Assembly (NCBI GenBank): GCA_964020155.1
Contig: OZ026569.1
Location: forward strand, 1 to 64,000
DNA from: Chondrilla cf. caribensis
Lineage: Eukaryota > Porifera > Demospongiae > Chondrillida > Chondrillidae
DNA length: 64,000 nucleotides
Reading direction: 5' to 3'
Shown: positions 11,187 through 24,000 of the stretch, in pieces
Position numbering within the stretch: the stretch's first letter is position 1
Layout: the number at the start of each line of letters is the position of its first letter
Made by a program: the position numbers and the translations under genes
Notes under the pieces: generated by a model
Told to the model about the DNA's origin: nothing
The model's database searches: none
Seen by the model: only the letters and a program-made list of their open reading frames with translations

Positions 11187-14100
11187 CAGTCCTTTAAGCA
11201 ATTTTGCTAGCTGTAGTGCTGCGTCTCCTGCAGATCCTGATGGCCTTCCTGCTTTGTCTGATAAGCAAAAATCACGACGATGTGGTTGGGCTAGGCCCGA
11301 TGATATATGTGATGATCCAAAAATGATTAAAATGGTGTCCAGCATGGCCATTAAGCAGGTTCGATCTACTAGCGCTTTATATGTATGCATATTTCCTTTA
11401 CCATCCTACTCTCCCACACTCCCTCACCCTCCCACTCTCCCACTCTCCCACTATCCCATACCCTCCCACTGTTCCACACCCTCCCACTCTCCCTCACCCT
11501 CCCACTGTTCCACACCCTCCCACTCTCCCACACCCTCCCACTGTTGTACACCCTCCCACTCTCCCTCACCCTCCCACTGTTCCACACCCTCCCACTCTCC
11601 CTCACCCTCCCACTGTTCCACACCCTCCCACTCTCCCTCACCCTCCCACTCTCCCTCACCCTCCAACTCTCTCACTCTCCCTCACCCTCCCACTGTTCCA
11701 CACCCTCCCACTCTCCCTCACCCTCCCACTCTCCCTCACCCTCCCACTCTCCCTCACCCTCCAACTCTCTCACTCTCCCTCACCCTCCCACTGTTCCACG
11801 CTCTCCCACTCTCCCTCACCCTCCAACTCTCTCACTCTCCCTCACCCTCCCACTGTTGTACACCCTCCAACTCTCCCACTCTCCCTCACCCTCCCACTGT
11901 TCCACGCTCTCCCACTCTCCCACACCCTCATATTATATGGATAATATTGTCTCCAATCCCTCTACAGACTCTAATTGGAGACTGCTCTTTTGTGGCATCG
12001 CTGGCTATCAGTGCAGACTATGAGAGGAAGTTCAGAGAGCCCTTAATAACAAGTATAATCTATCCTCAGAACAGACACGGACAGCCTGTTATGAGCCCTT
12101 CAGGAAAATATATGATAAAACTACATTTTAATGGGTGTCGGAGAAAGGTGGGTGTGACTGGAAGATGTTTGTGTATGGGTGTGTTCGCAATTGATCGCCG
12201 CAAAGATCTAGATGTCATAGCTGAGAAACCATTGTAACTCTTGTAAGTGCTTCCTGGTTTTTCCTAGAATACCCTTATTATGTAGAATTTGAGGTGTCAT
12301 CAGCTGTTGAACAATGCAATGTTCTTCTTCAGAATACTGCCATTATTTGAGAAGCCATCAAATAGCTATCACATCACTTTGGAATGTGCATACCTACTAC
12401 CTCTTGTACTGTGTGTTCTGTGCACAGTATTCCATCAGGTGTATAGTATTCCATCAGGTGCACAGAGTTCCTTCAGGTGTGCTATGTGTGTACTGTAAGG
12501 TGTGCTATTTTTGTAGGTTGTTATTGATGACCGCCTACCACTGGGAGATGATGGTGAACTATTGTGTTCATTTTCTGAAAATGAAGACGAGTTTTGGGTC
12601 AGTTTAGTGGAGAAAGCATACATGAAGGTGATGGGAGGTTACGACTTCCCTGGATCGAGCTCTGTGAGTTACTGCCTCCTGTGTTAGCTACTGGCTGTCT
12701 AGGGTACTAGCTTGGATTGTTTGGTAACAGAATATAGACCTCCATGCACTAACCGGGTGGATACCGGAGAGAGTGGATCTCAAGAACAATCCTAAGCTCA
12801 GCAATGTTTTCCTTCAAATGGAGCACACGCTGAATCGAGGTGAACATAATGCAGTTACTGTAATAACACTGCTTAGGTGGTAGCCAGTACTTGTGTTACC
12901 ATGTGATTGGAGAAAGTTGCATACCTCCTTAGTACATTGTACTCTGTGTACTGGTTTGATGCCACCTTGTGGTGGAGTCCTTTGAACTGGACATATCTTC
13001 TTCTTGTATTCTCACAGGGACTGCTCTAATGACTGTGGCCACTGGTGAGCTGAGTGAGGCGGACAAAGAACGTAGTGGTCTGGTCCCTCTCCACGCCTAT
13101 GCCATCCTTGATGTCAGGAGTCTGAAGATTGGAGGAGTCAGTTATGAACTGCTGCAGTTGAAGAACCCATGGCACCACCAGAGGTGGAAGGGGAACTTCT
13201 CTGAGAAAGATGACCACTGGACTTCTGAACTGAAGAAAGCTCTTCATTTTGATCAGATGCAAGCCTTGAGAGATGACAATGGTGTGAATGAGAGACATGA
13301 TGATGTCATTGTAGGAGTTGTTCATATCACATTGACTTTAATAGGTGTTTTCTGGATTGATTGGAAGTCACTTTGTCAGTTCTTTGATGTGGTCTACATC
13401 AATTGGAAACCAAAGCTCTTTCCTCACAAGTCAACTTTTCATGAGTAAGTCTAGAGCTCTAGTCATAATGTTAGGGCCTTCTGAGCTTATGGCACTTGAT
13501 CACTTCACAAGGATGTTACGATATCAGAAGCCATGAATATAATATGCACACACAATGCCATTGAAAGGATGGTAACTGAAGGGTTTCGGGTAGTTATGCT
13601 ATGGGTTGTATGGTAGATCTAGCAGTGGTTTCCCCTCACAAGGAGGTATGCACAACTAACATAGCAGCTCGCTGATATGTTATGCGTTCATCTACTGATA
13701 TGTCTGTGCAATTGCAGCTCCTGGAACCCTTCAAAGGAAGAATACAAGGACCAATATCTTCACAACATGAGTATGTGCTCATATGACGAATGGCGCCTGC
13801 TACTTTATGGTTAGTGCTATCTCTCCTCAGGTCGTAATCCACAATACAGACTGATTGTGAAGTCGGAGAAAGCTGGGCGTGTTTGGGTGTTACTCACTCG
13901 TCACATCACTCTAAAGGTTTGTCGTGCCTGTATCACTGGTGTATGTCTGTATCATTAGTGTGTGCCTGTATCACTGGTGTGTGTCTGTATCACTGGTGTG
14001 TGTGTCTGTATCACTGGTGTGTGTCTGTATCACTGGTGTGTGTCTGTATTGCTGGTGTGTGCCTGTATTGCTGGTGTGTGTCTGTATCACTGGTGTGTGT

Positions 14101-15521
14101 CTGTATCACTGGTGTGTGCCTGTATCACTGGTGTGTGCCTGTATCACTGGTGTGTGTCTGTATCGCTGGTGTGTGCCTGTATTATTGGTGTGTGTCTGTA
14201 TCGCTGGTGTGTGCCTGTATCGCTGGTGTGTGCCTGTATCATTGGTGTGTGCCTGTATTATTGGTGTGTGTCTGTATCACTGGTGTGTGCCTGTATCACT
14301 GGTGTGTGCCTGTGTTACTGAATGCTAATCTCTGTAGGAAGACTTTGCTCACAACCACACCTTTATCTGTGTGCATGTTGCCAGTGGGAAAGGTACTTTC
14401 AAGACTCATTTCAGTGGTGACTATATTGTTCAAGGAGTGAAGATAAACACACCTCACTACCTCTCCCAAATGGAGGTCCCACCTGGCAATATACACTACA
14501 ACTTGATTGTGTCACAGCTGATGGAGCAGATGTCTCTAATGTACTACACTCTTAAAGTCTACTCGACAGTCCCTTTTCATCTGGAGCCTGTCAAAGAGCC
14601 TTACACACATCGCAAGAAGGTACGCACTGAATGTGTTGTTCTACTCAGACTGATAATCATTGGGGTACATTGTATTTGTTACCAAGGTAACAGACCGATG
14701 GTCAGGGCCCACAGCAGGTGGTTGCCGCACTCACCCGACCTTCAAGAACAACCCATGCTATCGGCTGGTTCTATCCCCGGTGGGCAGTGGTAGTTGCAAG
14801 GTCCAAATTCAGCTGGAGACACCCATGTTAGTGACAAACCCTCACTGGGGTACTGCTGTGTGTTGTTATGAGTGAATTGAGTGTTTCATATACCATGTCT
14901 GCAGCAAAGAAGGTGTGGGTCTGGTCATTGTAGCTGAAAGCCCCACTACTAGTGGAGAAGGCTTTACAGAACGTTCAACGCATACTTTTAGGTATGTGCA
15001 GTTCGTTTGTGGGAATCTGTACTGTGGTCCCACTGTACTGTTTGTACTATGTCACTTTGTACTGTTTGTATTATGTTCACACTGTACCATTTGTACTATG
15101 TCACTTTGTACTGTTTGTACATGTTCACACTGTACCATTTGTACTATGTCACTTTGTACTGTTTGTACATGTTCACACTGTACCACTTGTACTATGTCAC
15201 TTTGTACTGTTTGTACATGTTCACACTGTACCATTTGTACTATGTCACTTTGTACTGTTTGTACATGTTCACACTGTACCGCTTGTACTATGTCACTTTG
15301 TACTGTTTGTACATGTTCACACTGTACCACTTGTACTGTGGTGTGTATTAAGACTGACTTATAATTTCTTTAGGAGTCATTATATTGTTGAAGAGATCTT
15401 TGATATTGTGGGTGGGGCATACTATGTCACGCCTACCACCTACAATGCTGGTCGGGAAGGTGTGTACAATCTAACAATATCTACAGACTGTGTGTTCAGC
15501 TTAGACCGGATTGCCCGCTAG
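8970..15521 (+). CDS. CAPN7: Calpain-7
   Basis: Atypical calpain cysteine protease that binds ESCRT-III proteins through N-terminal MIT repeats. About 19 exons: 8970-9080, 9244-9409, 9509-9549, 9622-9738, 9874-10042, ~10108-10332, 10977-11073, 11234-11358, 11968-12148, 12517-12663, 12731-12839, 13018-13281, 13345-13444, 13718-13770, 13831-13916, 14338-14619, 14687-14826, 14905-14991 and 15374-15521. Two helical MIT-type repeats occupy the first ~200 residues. The protease core shows [17 protein letters not shown] (catalytic Cys), then [26 protein letters not shown] (catalytic His) and [14 protein letters not shown] (catalytic Asn), so all three active residues are kept. C-terminal C2-like/CBSW modules follow ([19 protein letters not shown]). 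Five introns hold large minisatellites. Confidence 0.93.
10333..10945. repeat. 27-bp minisatellite starting at a CAPN7 splice donor
   Basis: About 22 copies of a 27-base unit (core ttgataatagagcaggtg). The first degenerate unit overlaps the exon end at 10321-10345 (gatattagagtacgtgccc), so the array looks grown from the donor region. Units vary mainly between gcccattcc and gtcgtcccc versions. The unit is a multiple of three and stays open in several frames on both strands, which produces long artefactual reading frames. Confidence 0.95.
11086..11190. repeat. (CA)n microsatellite
   Basis: CA run with sparse G and AA interruptions, in a CAPN7 intron. Confidence 0.95.
11400..11935. repeat. CT-rich 18-bp minisatellite
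   Basis: Repeats of an 18-base pyrimidine-rich unit (caccctcccactctccct and variants with gttccaca) fill the CAPN7 intron upstream of the catalytic-Cys exon. The strong strand asymmetry makes a long polypyrimidine tract ahead of the acceptor at 11967. Confidence 0.95.
13925..14322. repeat. 19-bp minisatellite in a CAPN7 intron
   Basis: About 20 copies of a 19-base unit (gtgtgtgcctgtatcactg). The array begins within ten bases of the donor at 13917, and the intron start itself (gtttgtcgtgcctgtatcactg) resembles a unit, so each copy starts with a donor-like GTGTGT. Confidence 0.95.
15030..15345. repeat. 48-bp minisatellite in the last CAPN7 intron
   Basis: About six copies of a 48-base unit built from gtactgtttgtacatgttc and related words. 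It lies wholly inside intron 14992-15373. Confidence 0.95.
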
Positions 15522-16302
15522 GGTGAGATGCCACTCAACAAACGTTTAATTGAATTAATGTAATAATACCTACACTGACTATGATGTAATCTATGTTTCT
15601 CGCCCTGTTCCCTTGTAATTAGACTTCCATTATTGATTCCAGGAAGTCATGTTATATGACATTTACTGGTGTATAATTACTTGAGTGATATGAGTTAATG
15701 ATCTGTACATCAATTGTTCCAAAGTAGAATGTCAATCTCTGATAATGATGACAGCATTTTATTATTGCATCAATAGCAATTGATTTTTATTGAAATGCTG
15801 TGAATGCTCTCCCAAATGGCTCCAGCAAACGAGTCATTGCTATATATGATGTTCTCGTACCGTGTTGGACATTGGCATGCCACACGATCAAACCTGTCGA
15901 AGGGTAAGCACATCCAACATTCCTCTGGAGGTGATGTGGACAAGGTTTTTCCACTCTACTTGTGCTCCAATTGATCGTAATAGAATTGAATGTTTGTATT
16001 TGAGGTGTTAGTCATGTTTTATTATATTTACCACCAATTAACATCATTGTATCAAATGATAATGTTTCTATAGTAACCGTTATGACAACAAGTAGCACAT
16101 TGTTAGTAGCTCATGGGCATAGCAGTAAAAGAGCTACTATTGTGGGAATATAACATGCAGATATTTGTAAAATCATTCCCAATTACTTTATGGTGCGTTG
16201 ATTTGAAGTGGAGAGAGAAATGTATGAGAAGCTCCAGCGTTATTATCGCGTGACATTTAACGTTGCTTAGCAACAGTCCACCGATCACCTCCCGCTCGCA
16301 GC
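15522..16302. other. Intergenic region
   Basis: Space between the CAPN7 stop codon and the start of the next plus-strand gene. It should include the CAPN7 3' untranslated region and the next promoter. No coding similarity, repeat array or RNA gene is seen. Confidence 0.4.
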
Positions 16303-19300
16303 ATGGTGGACACCTACCTCCGCCCTAGACCAGAATTTGGTACCTTTCTACTTTCCGACACCACTGCCGATGGAGACGGACTGTCGTTTTATAAGTATAA
16401 AGCATCTCTGAGAAAGAATAGAGTCTCAATATTGCAAAAGAAGAGGGAGACAGATGTATCCGAGAAGGTGAAGGTGTTGGAGGACTACAGGAAGTCTCTG
16501 GCCCATCCCAACATCGACAAAGCAGTAGGAGGCCACGGGAACAGGACCCGACACTGGACGGAGCCCGGTTACGTCCCCCGTCCTGCGGAGAGGACAGTAA
16601 AGTCTGCTGGTCTTAGACGTAACTTGTCTTTGGACGAAGCTACCGTGTCGGAGTTGCAAAGGAATGCAAGACCGAAGACAGCGGAGCACGTCCCTAGAAA
16701 TGTCTCTGGTCAAACCGAGAGCTCGCTACCCAAAATAGGTTCGTTGGAGGAGAGTTTTGTGATCAGCTGTCGTGACACACCTACGTATAGTATAATGACA
16801 CGCCCACCTGTACAGACTGGAGTGTGTACATACATATCTGTTCACACATCTTACACACCGATTGATATTTACTCTGAGACATATCTATTTTCACCATTCA
16901 TTGTTCCAGGATGGGTTGAGGACAGCGCACCTAAACACAGCCAGCAACATCCCAATGTACGTGTACAGAGTCGTATGCAGAATCACGTGTGTGTTAGAGA
17001 GCAGCCATATTGTATTTGGTTGCATTCTTTGTCTTTATGAGTGTGTCTATAAGAGCGATAACAATCCACATGTTCCGCAATACATCTGAAATTCCCAGAA
17101 TGCTGTACTTGAGTGCACAGGGAAATGAGATGTTGTAGTTAGTTTGTATGTGGTCATTGAAGCAACATGCCTTGTTCAGCTGAGATGATTGTACCTTTAT
17201 TCTCAAATCCAGGCTCAGTTACTGGAATCTGTGGAGGACGAGGACGAGATGTCACAGAAGAAACTTGATGTGTTGGCCTTCAGTTACCAATATGGCACCA
17301 CCACACAGCGGTAAGATGGTGTATCTTTATGAGAAGCAGTGGCTGCACAGGACTCTACATGTAGTAGTACATTAGCCCATACATGTAGTAGTACATTAGC
17401 CCATACATGTAGTAGTACATTAGCCCATACATGTAGTGTTGTACTAACACGTGTAAAGTATAGTTCACCGTTTATTGTCCTTGAATACAATGATTTTGTC
17501 ACTTTTGTGTGTCATTTCTGCAGATCACACAATGAAGTGAATTGGGCTCAGAAACTGCCATACCCAGTGCCAATTCCTGTTTCTACTATGGAACCGAAAC
17601 CAGATTTGGTTTCTGTCCGCCTCAATATAAAGCGTTTGGAGAGCTCCCCAGCAGTGTGGCAGGTAAATGCCTACAAACATTGATGTGTATTCTTCCAGGC
17701 CATTGTAATAAGAAGCACTACACAGCATGCAGTGTGTGGTCAAGTAGATCTCCAGTCGGCACAGGGACTGCTCCACACTCACTAGGTTATGTGTATTCTT
17801 TGTTTGTTTTATGTAGTCTATTGGACAAGTTTGGGACTACCTACAATCTAGGGATGGAGTGACTGAATACAAACAGAAAGGGACAGATTTGTAAGTGTAA
17901 TAACTAGATGTGTTGTCTGATGAGTAGCTAACCACTCCCCTTGCCCCTCCCCCCCCCCCCACAGTTGCAGTCCTAGTAGAAACACACAACAAATTCCAGG
18001 CTACAGGTAAGTGTACAGGGGCATTAATCAATGGCTCCTACAGGAACTGGTTGTGATCTTGTGCATACTATTACATTTCCACTACCTGGAATGTAGGAAT
18101 TTCCAAGGAAAGGAAGTGTTTCTGGTGAATGTACTCTTATTAGTCCTGATCAAACACAATATGACAAACCTACATACTGCCTTGGCTATGATATCGTTTT
18201 TCCTGGTATCAATACTGTGAAACTATTTGACATCATTGTTATTTCACTGCGTATTGATGTCATGGAGGGGCAGAGTGCTTGATGTGGGTTGGTCACACAC
18301 AAATTACTAGCCTTAAATCTTTGCCTCTGATTTAGTGGTCACCTTGACAACAGAGAGATGTACGACAATCCTGTTGTCATGTCAGCTCCATCATCACATC
18401 ATGTGTGCAGACAACCTCACCACACCAACACTGCCAGGTGAGTGATATGCACACACACATAATATAATATTGTGAGCATTAGTTGTGTTGGACTAAATAG
18501 GTTATCTATTGTTTTCAGACAACCAAATATCCCAGGGTACAAAGGTCATGTTCATTGGACAGCTTCAAAACCAGCCCACTCCAACCAGGTCTACCCGAAT
18601 CCCATTAGCAGTGCCAGAGTACACAGGTTAGCTTGTTAGTGATCACACAACTTGGTACTGCCTGGTACCAGCAGTAGGTTGAGAGATATTTGTTCCTAGT
18701 GTTCTAGTTTATGTAAACTTGTACGACTTGTCCATCCTTGAAGCAACACCCACTGAATGCTTGGTGCCAGTCTCTGCCTGGTACAGCAACTCTAAGTATT
18801 CATGCATTCACGAGTGAATACTGTAGAGTTACTTTTGAACTGAAAGTGATCTGAGACCTATATCTCATCAGAATCCCCTCACTCTCGAGACCTATATCTC
18901 ATCAGAACACCCTCACTCTCGAGACCTATATCTCATCAGAACACCCTCACTCTCGAGACCTATATCTCATCAGAATACCCTCACTCTCGAGACCTATATC
19001 TCATCAGAATACCCTCACTCTCGAGACCTATATCTCATCAGAACACCCTCACTCTCGAGACCTATATCTCATCAGAACACCCTCACTCTCGAGACCTATA
19101 TCTCATCAGAATACCCTCACTCTCCAGACCTATATCTCATCAGAACACCCTCACTCTCGAGACCTATATCTCATCAGGATACCCTCACCCTCAAGACCTA
19201 TATCTCATCAGAATACCCTCACTCTCGAGACCTATATCTCATCAGGATACCCTCACCCTCAAGACCTATATCTCATCAGAATACCCTCACTCTCGAGACC

Positions 19301-19549
19301 TATATCTCATCAGAATACCCTCACTCTCGAGACCTATATCTCATCAGAATACCCTCAATCACTTCTCTTACATTATTGTTTTGTTCCATGTCACTCATGT
19401 GTGGCATGTCTAATCTGTTCTAATCTATGGTTCACTGTAGGAAACTTCCCCTGTTCTCACAAGTGTCTCCCTTTGTTCGTACAAGTCCAATGTCAAAGAT
19501 GGTATCTCTCAACTCCCCTCACAACCCTTTCAATAAAGTAGAGCCTTAG
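16303..19549 (+). CDS. Putative cilium/sperm microtubule-associated protein
   Basis: Not confidently recognised. Roughly nine exons can be chained: 16303-~16819, 16912-~16977, 17214-17311, 17522-17661, 17817-17891, a short exon near 17965-18006, 18335-18440, 18520-18627 and 19441-19549. The protein starts MVDTYLRPRPEFGTFLLS, is basic and Pro-, Asn- and Ser-rich, has no membrane segments and no known catalytic motif. Near the C-terminus it reads QPNIPGYKGHVHW. Short IPGY-x-GH/GK-type motifs of this kind are typical of axonemal microtubule inner proteins, for example the SPATA48/SPMIP group. That assignment is inference from motif style only. The last exon (PLFSQVSPFVRTSPMSKMV) ends with TAG at 19547-19549. 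Intron 3' of the IPGY exon carries a 34-bp minisatellite. Confidence 0.55.
18872..19365. repeat. 34-bp minisatellite
   Basis: About 14 copies of a 34-base unit (gagacctatatctcatcaga plus acaccctcactctc), very homogeneous, inside the last intron of the putative ciliary gene. Confidence 0.95.
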
Positions 19550-19700
19550 ACAAATCAACTGTTTTGAGTTTGTATATACAGTACATTAGATAATTATATT
19601 ATTATTGTATTTTACACATAAATACACAAAATTATTATAATTGAAATGAAAACACAATTTATATGCAGACATATCAAAGCTGTGATTTACATGAATGCAC

Positions 19701-20820
19701 TCACACAAAAGGGTCTAAATGTACAATGTCAACTCGATCTGTGAGACCCTTCTCACTCATGTGGCCTCCAAGTAATATAAGTTGCCGCCCTCCAATAATT
19801 ACAACAGCCGGACGATATCTGACTTGCGAGAGATGTAGCATCTCATACCAACGCTCTCTGTTTGATGAATAAGCCAGTACTCCACCATAGTCGTTCTCTT
19901 CAGTGCAGTGACCACCTACCACTAGTAGAGTGTCTAGATGAGTGGTGAGAGTAGCCATCTTGACAGGAACATCGCAGTACTTGCTCCAAAATGAGGAGGA
20001 CGGTTTACGAAAGTTGGAATAATCCTTGACACTCTCAAGAGAAGCTTCGAACAAGCTCCAGTTCTCTTTCCCACTGGCATCAACACCTAGACCAATGATT
20101 AATTTACCGTCGGCTACGACTACTTGCGGGCATTCCAGTGACTTCGGCAGGGGAGGGAGACTGATCCAGTGAGGATTGGAAGAGGATATGGTAATTATTT
20201 CTACACTAGCGGTTCGTCCCTTTGACGTGAGACCGCCGGCTACAACTAGATGGTTCTGGAAACCCAGTACACCTGATCTACATCGTCCGAGCAACATTGG
20301 AGGCAGACACGGCATCCACTTGTCATCTGTGAAGGTTAGCACACTGTTGGACAGCTGGCCGGAATCGGCGGGACGCTTGTTGGTGACGTATAGCCCCCCG
20401 ACCAAGTGGACGCTACCTCCAACTGTAGCTAAAGAGAAGAAGCTGACTGGGAATTCGCACTGCGGTAGTTCCGACCAGTAGCCTCCGTTGTAGTCCAGGC
20501 GATATACAGTGGTGGGGGGCCGACCAGCTTCGCTCTGACTGCCTCCTCCAATATACACGGCTCCGTCAAGTGTGGAAGACGACAAGGAGCTCATCTTTTT
20601 GGGGATACACGGAGCACTACTGCCTGATTCTGCCATCTGCGAGGCACGCAAAAGATGACGGAATAGTCAATTAACACAGGGTTCATCCGGATCATGTCAT
20701 GCACCTTACCTCTGCGTATACCGGGTCGTTCAGTTCTCCAAATGGTCTCCTCTCGCTGTGCACATCTCCAGATCGCCCACAAGAGGTTCCGACCTTGTCG
20801 TCTGTTCTACTTATTGGCAT
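19701..20820 (-). CDS. Kelch-repeat protein
   Basis: Beta-propeller protein of kelch type, probably a protein-protein interaction scaffold; the partner is unknown. Two exons: 20710-20820 (37 codons, MPISRTDDKVGTSCG) and 19701-20636, joined in phase 0, giving 348 residues. The propeller repeats show the paired-Gly and Tyr/Trp pattern: AVYIGGGSQ, VHLVGGLYV, LVVAGGLTSK, LLVVGGHCTE and LILLGGHMSEK. No BTB, BACK or F-box region precedes the repeats, so it is not a standard KLHL adaptor. An internal Met at the start of exon 2 gives a possible shorter form. It lies head-to-head with the 7TM gene. Confidence 0.85.
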
Positions 20821-21027
20821 CTTCACTACAAGACCACACGCCATTTAGCTGACTTTGAAGCTAAAATACTAGCAGTACACCTGGCGTGTCTACTTATTTG
20901 CAGTTAGTATGCCATTCCAGGAACACTTTCCGAAACAGTGATTTCCTAGAATATCCTTCTTGGAAAATGACGTTATCTTGGAATGACGTCATAATAATCC
21001 CCGGATGTCGAATGTGGGCGGTGCAAA
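20821..21027. promoter_or_regulatory. Divergent promoter with a CRE-type palindrome
   Basis: The 207 bp between the kelch and 7TM start codons contain tgacgtca at 20984-20991, the full cAMP-response-element palindrome, and a second tgacgt about 20 bases upstream. Use by CREB/ATF factors is inference. Confidence 0.5.
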
Positions 21028-24000
21028 ATGGCCACCCGCACAACGATTGGGTTCAACGACGAGCCTGATCAGACGCATGAATCCAGACAGGACATCGAGT
21101 ATAGAGGAACGGGGAGCGATGTAGAGCTTAAGGAATTCAGTGTCGCAGTAGAAAACTCTCCGGATTCCGACTGGAAGTTGAATGAATTTCAGGACAGCTT
21201 CGATGTTGTACAAAATGTGAGTGTATGGCTTTAACGGATCAAGTGTAGCGGCTGGACCAGCCATTAATAAATGTATAAGTAATCTTAACCCTAGTCTTAA
21301 CAGGTTAGAGTAGGGGTGGGGCAGGGGTAGGGGTAGGGGTGGGGCAGGGGTAGGGGTAGGGGTGGGGGCAGGGGTAGGGGTAGGGGTAGGGGTGGAGGCA
21401 GGGGTGGGGTAGGGGTGGGGGCAGGGGTAGGGGTAGGGCTAGGGGGTAGGGTTACTTATATATTGATTACTAACTGGTCCAGGTGCTGCACTCGATCCCA
21501 TTGAACTCTTTGAACAATATGATGTATTACAAGGAACGTAGCCTGCAGTAGGTAATCAAATTATTTTACTGCTAAGTGACATTAGCAAGACCACATTAGA
21601 AAGCCTTGCTGGTTAGAACTATTTGATGCACAAGTGAAATAAAGTGGTAGTTGTGTTGTCATAGGATAGACTATATTGTATCATTGAGCAAAGAGAGCAA
21701 TGTGGGCATGTCTTGAAGGAGGGAGGACAGGTCACCATCCTGTAGCTCACGTGATCCCCACCTGCACCTCACATGACCTCCAAGTGCACCTCACATGATC
21801 TCCACTTGCACCTCACATGATCCCCACCCATGGGTGATACGATCACTGGTAATGTGTTATCAATAGGATGCCATGACAGCTCAATGATCTTGTTACCACC
21901 TCATGTGTTTATAGGATCCAACAGGAGAGGCCATTGCAGACTGTGACAAGTATGTTCTCCGCTATTATCGAGTCTTATTGAAACTGGTAAGCCAGTAGAG
22001 TGTTGTGGAAGGTTGTGAAAGATTGCAGAGTATTGTTGAGGACTGTGGAGTGTTGCAGAGTGTTATGGTGATTTGTGGAGCATTGTGGAGGGTTGTGGAG
22101 CATTGCGGAGGGTTGTGGAGGGTTGCGGAGGGTTGTGGAGGGTTGTGGTGTGTTGCCCTGTATGTTGGTAATCATATCATCTTGCTTGTTCTGTGAAGAT
22201 GAGAGTGTTCTGTCAGTTATAATGTTTTGATGATGATGCATGTGAAAACAGGCTGTACTCCAATGGACTGAATTAGTGCTGACTTTGATATTGTCAGCAT
22301 GTTTGGAGTGGGCTTCACCCATATTTTCAGTGTGTTTGGTGTAGGGTAATGTGGCATTCCGTTGTGTCTGTATCTCTGTGGATCACTTCCTAATACTCGA
22401 GCTTCCCATAAATGGTCATGCCTGTCGATTCCTGGAACTGTTTTACTATTTGAGGCATTACAATAGCACTTGATTGTTATCCCCCACATTCTGTTGTGTA
22501 ACTAGTATAATACACTCCACAATACAACCTATACAACATGTCAAACTCTCAAACCTAACTCTCTCATTGTAAATGGCAAGTGCTTGAATTGTACCTTTGC
22601 CATCCCACATGTGTCCAACACGGCAATCTTCACATAGCATAACATTGTCTTGTAGACACCCACTGAGGTATTCTTTATGTATCCGATTCCAGCTGTTCCC
22701 TCAATTCATAGTTGTTTTGAAGCACCACATCATGCACCGAGGATTGAACGCTACTGCCTGTCACCTCTGTAATCCGAGTACATTGAGACACAGTGATCAT
22801 TGTGTGCTCTACAATAAACACTGTCGTATCCTGTCATCTTTCAGAGTTGGAACACAGTACATAGTACATTCTGTGAATGGTATACAATGGGATGGCATAC
22901 CTTGTATTTTGGCTGAAGGGCACTTTTGTTACCAATTTGGTGCATTTCTAGCCACACCTTGTATGAACTAAACAAGAACAACAGATGAATTTCCCTCGGC
23001 CAACGACACATTTTGGCTATAACCTTCTAATATTGTGAAACTTGTGAACATTTACCTAATTTCTTATAGCAAGATGCATGTAGCTGTGTTTGTGACAACA
23101 TACGTCACTTGGCATTACCTACCGAGTAGTGTTTATGTGAACTCAGTGTCATCTCAGAGATATGATTGTCCAGATTTGCCTTTCACTCCAGCTTGGTTGG
23201 ATCAACCTGACCCGTCACCCTGGAGTGCCTCTCCAAGTGGTGAGGTGGGTCTACGTGATTCTGCTCTCTCTTATGATATTTGTCACATTTGGGATACAGA
23301 TAGCCATCTGCTATCAGAGAGATGGATTTCGCATAGAAATTGATCCTTTAAGAAACAACACCACACTATGCAAAGCAGATGAGAATGTCATCATCACCCT
23401 GGTGCTGGACCTGTTCCTGATCGGGTCCTACTGGTTTGGAATATACTTGTTCAGTGGACAAGGAGATTCCGAACATCTATTCAGTCTTGTCAGCAGGGTG
23501 GGTTACCATGGTAACATAATTAGACAGTTGCTATTGAGATATTGTCACTCTTCAGACTGTGGTCAAGTTTTATGAGTTGGATGAGCGAAACCGGGTTGGC
23601 ACCATTAGGAGGACTATTACGTGAGGACTATGTGTGTCTCTGCACATCTGGTTCACACTATGCATACTACTTGTATGACATTCCTTGTGTGTACAATTTG
23701 TATGACACAGACACAGTACATGATCCACAGTACACAGTACATAGGTGCAATTGTCTCTGTTCTGTGTGATAACCCTTGCAAGAAGTTGTACACTCTACCT
23801 CTGTGTACAGGCTATATCTTGTAGCAGCTGTGGTGTGGATAGGCCTGTCCTTCTGTGCTCGTCTCCTGCAAGCCTTCGGTTTAGGGCTCTTTCCAGTCGA
23901 GTACACTCTGATGGTACAGTGGGGTGACAATTACGTGGTCCCAACTCAAGTTCAAATTGGATTGGGAGTGGTGTGTCTGTTTGGTTTCGTCCTCTTCGAC

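Noticed and set aside
21300..21455. Interstitial telomere
   Set aside because: It has no pure TTAGGG or other perfect telomeric unit; the words are irregular GGGGTA/GGGGCA mixes.
22005..23146. Hidden exons or a nested gene in the long 7TM intron
   Set aside because: Short frames exist, but none carries a recognisable motif or joins in frame with neighbours.
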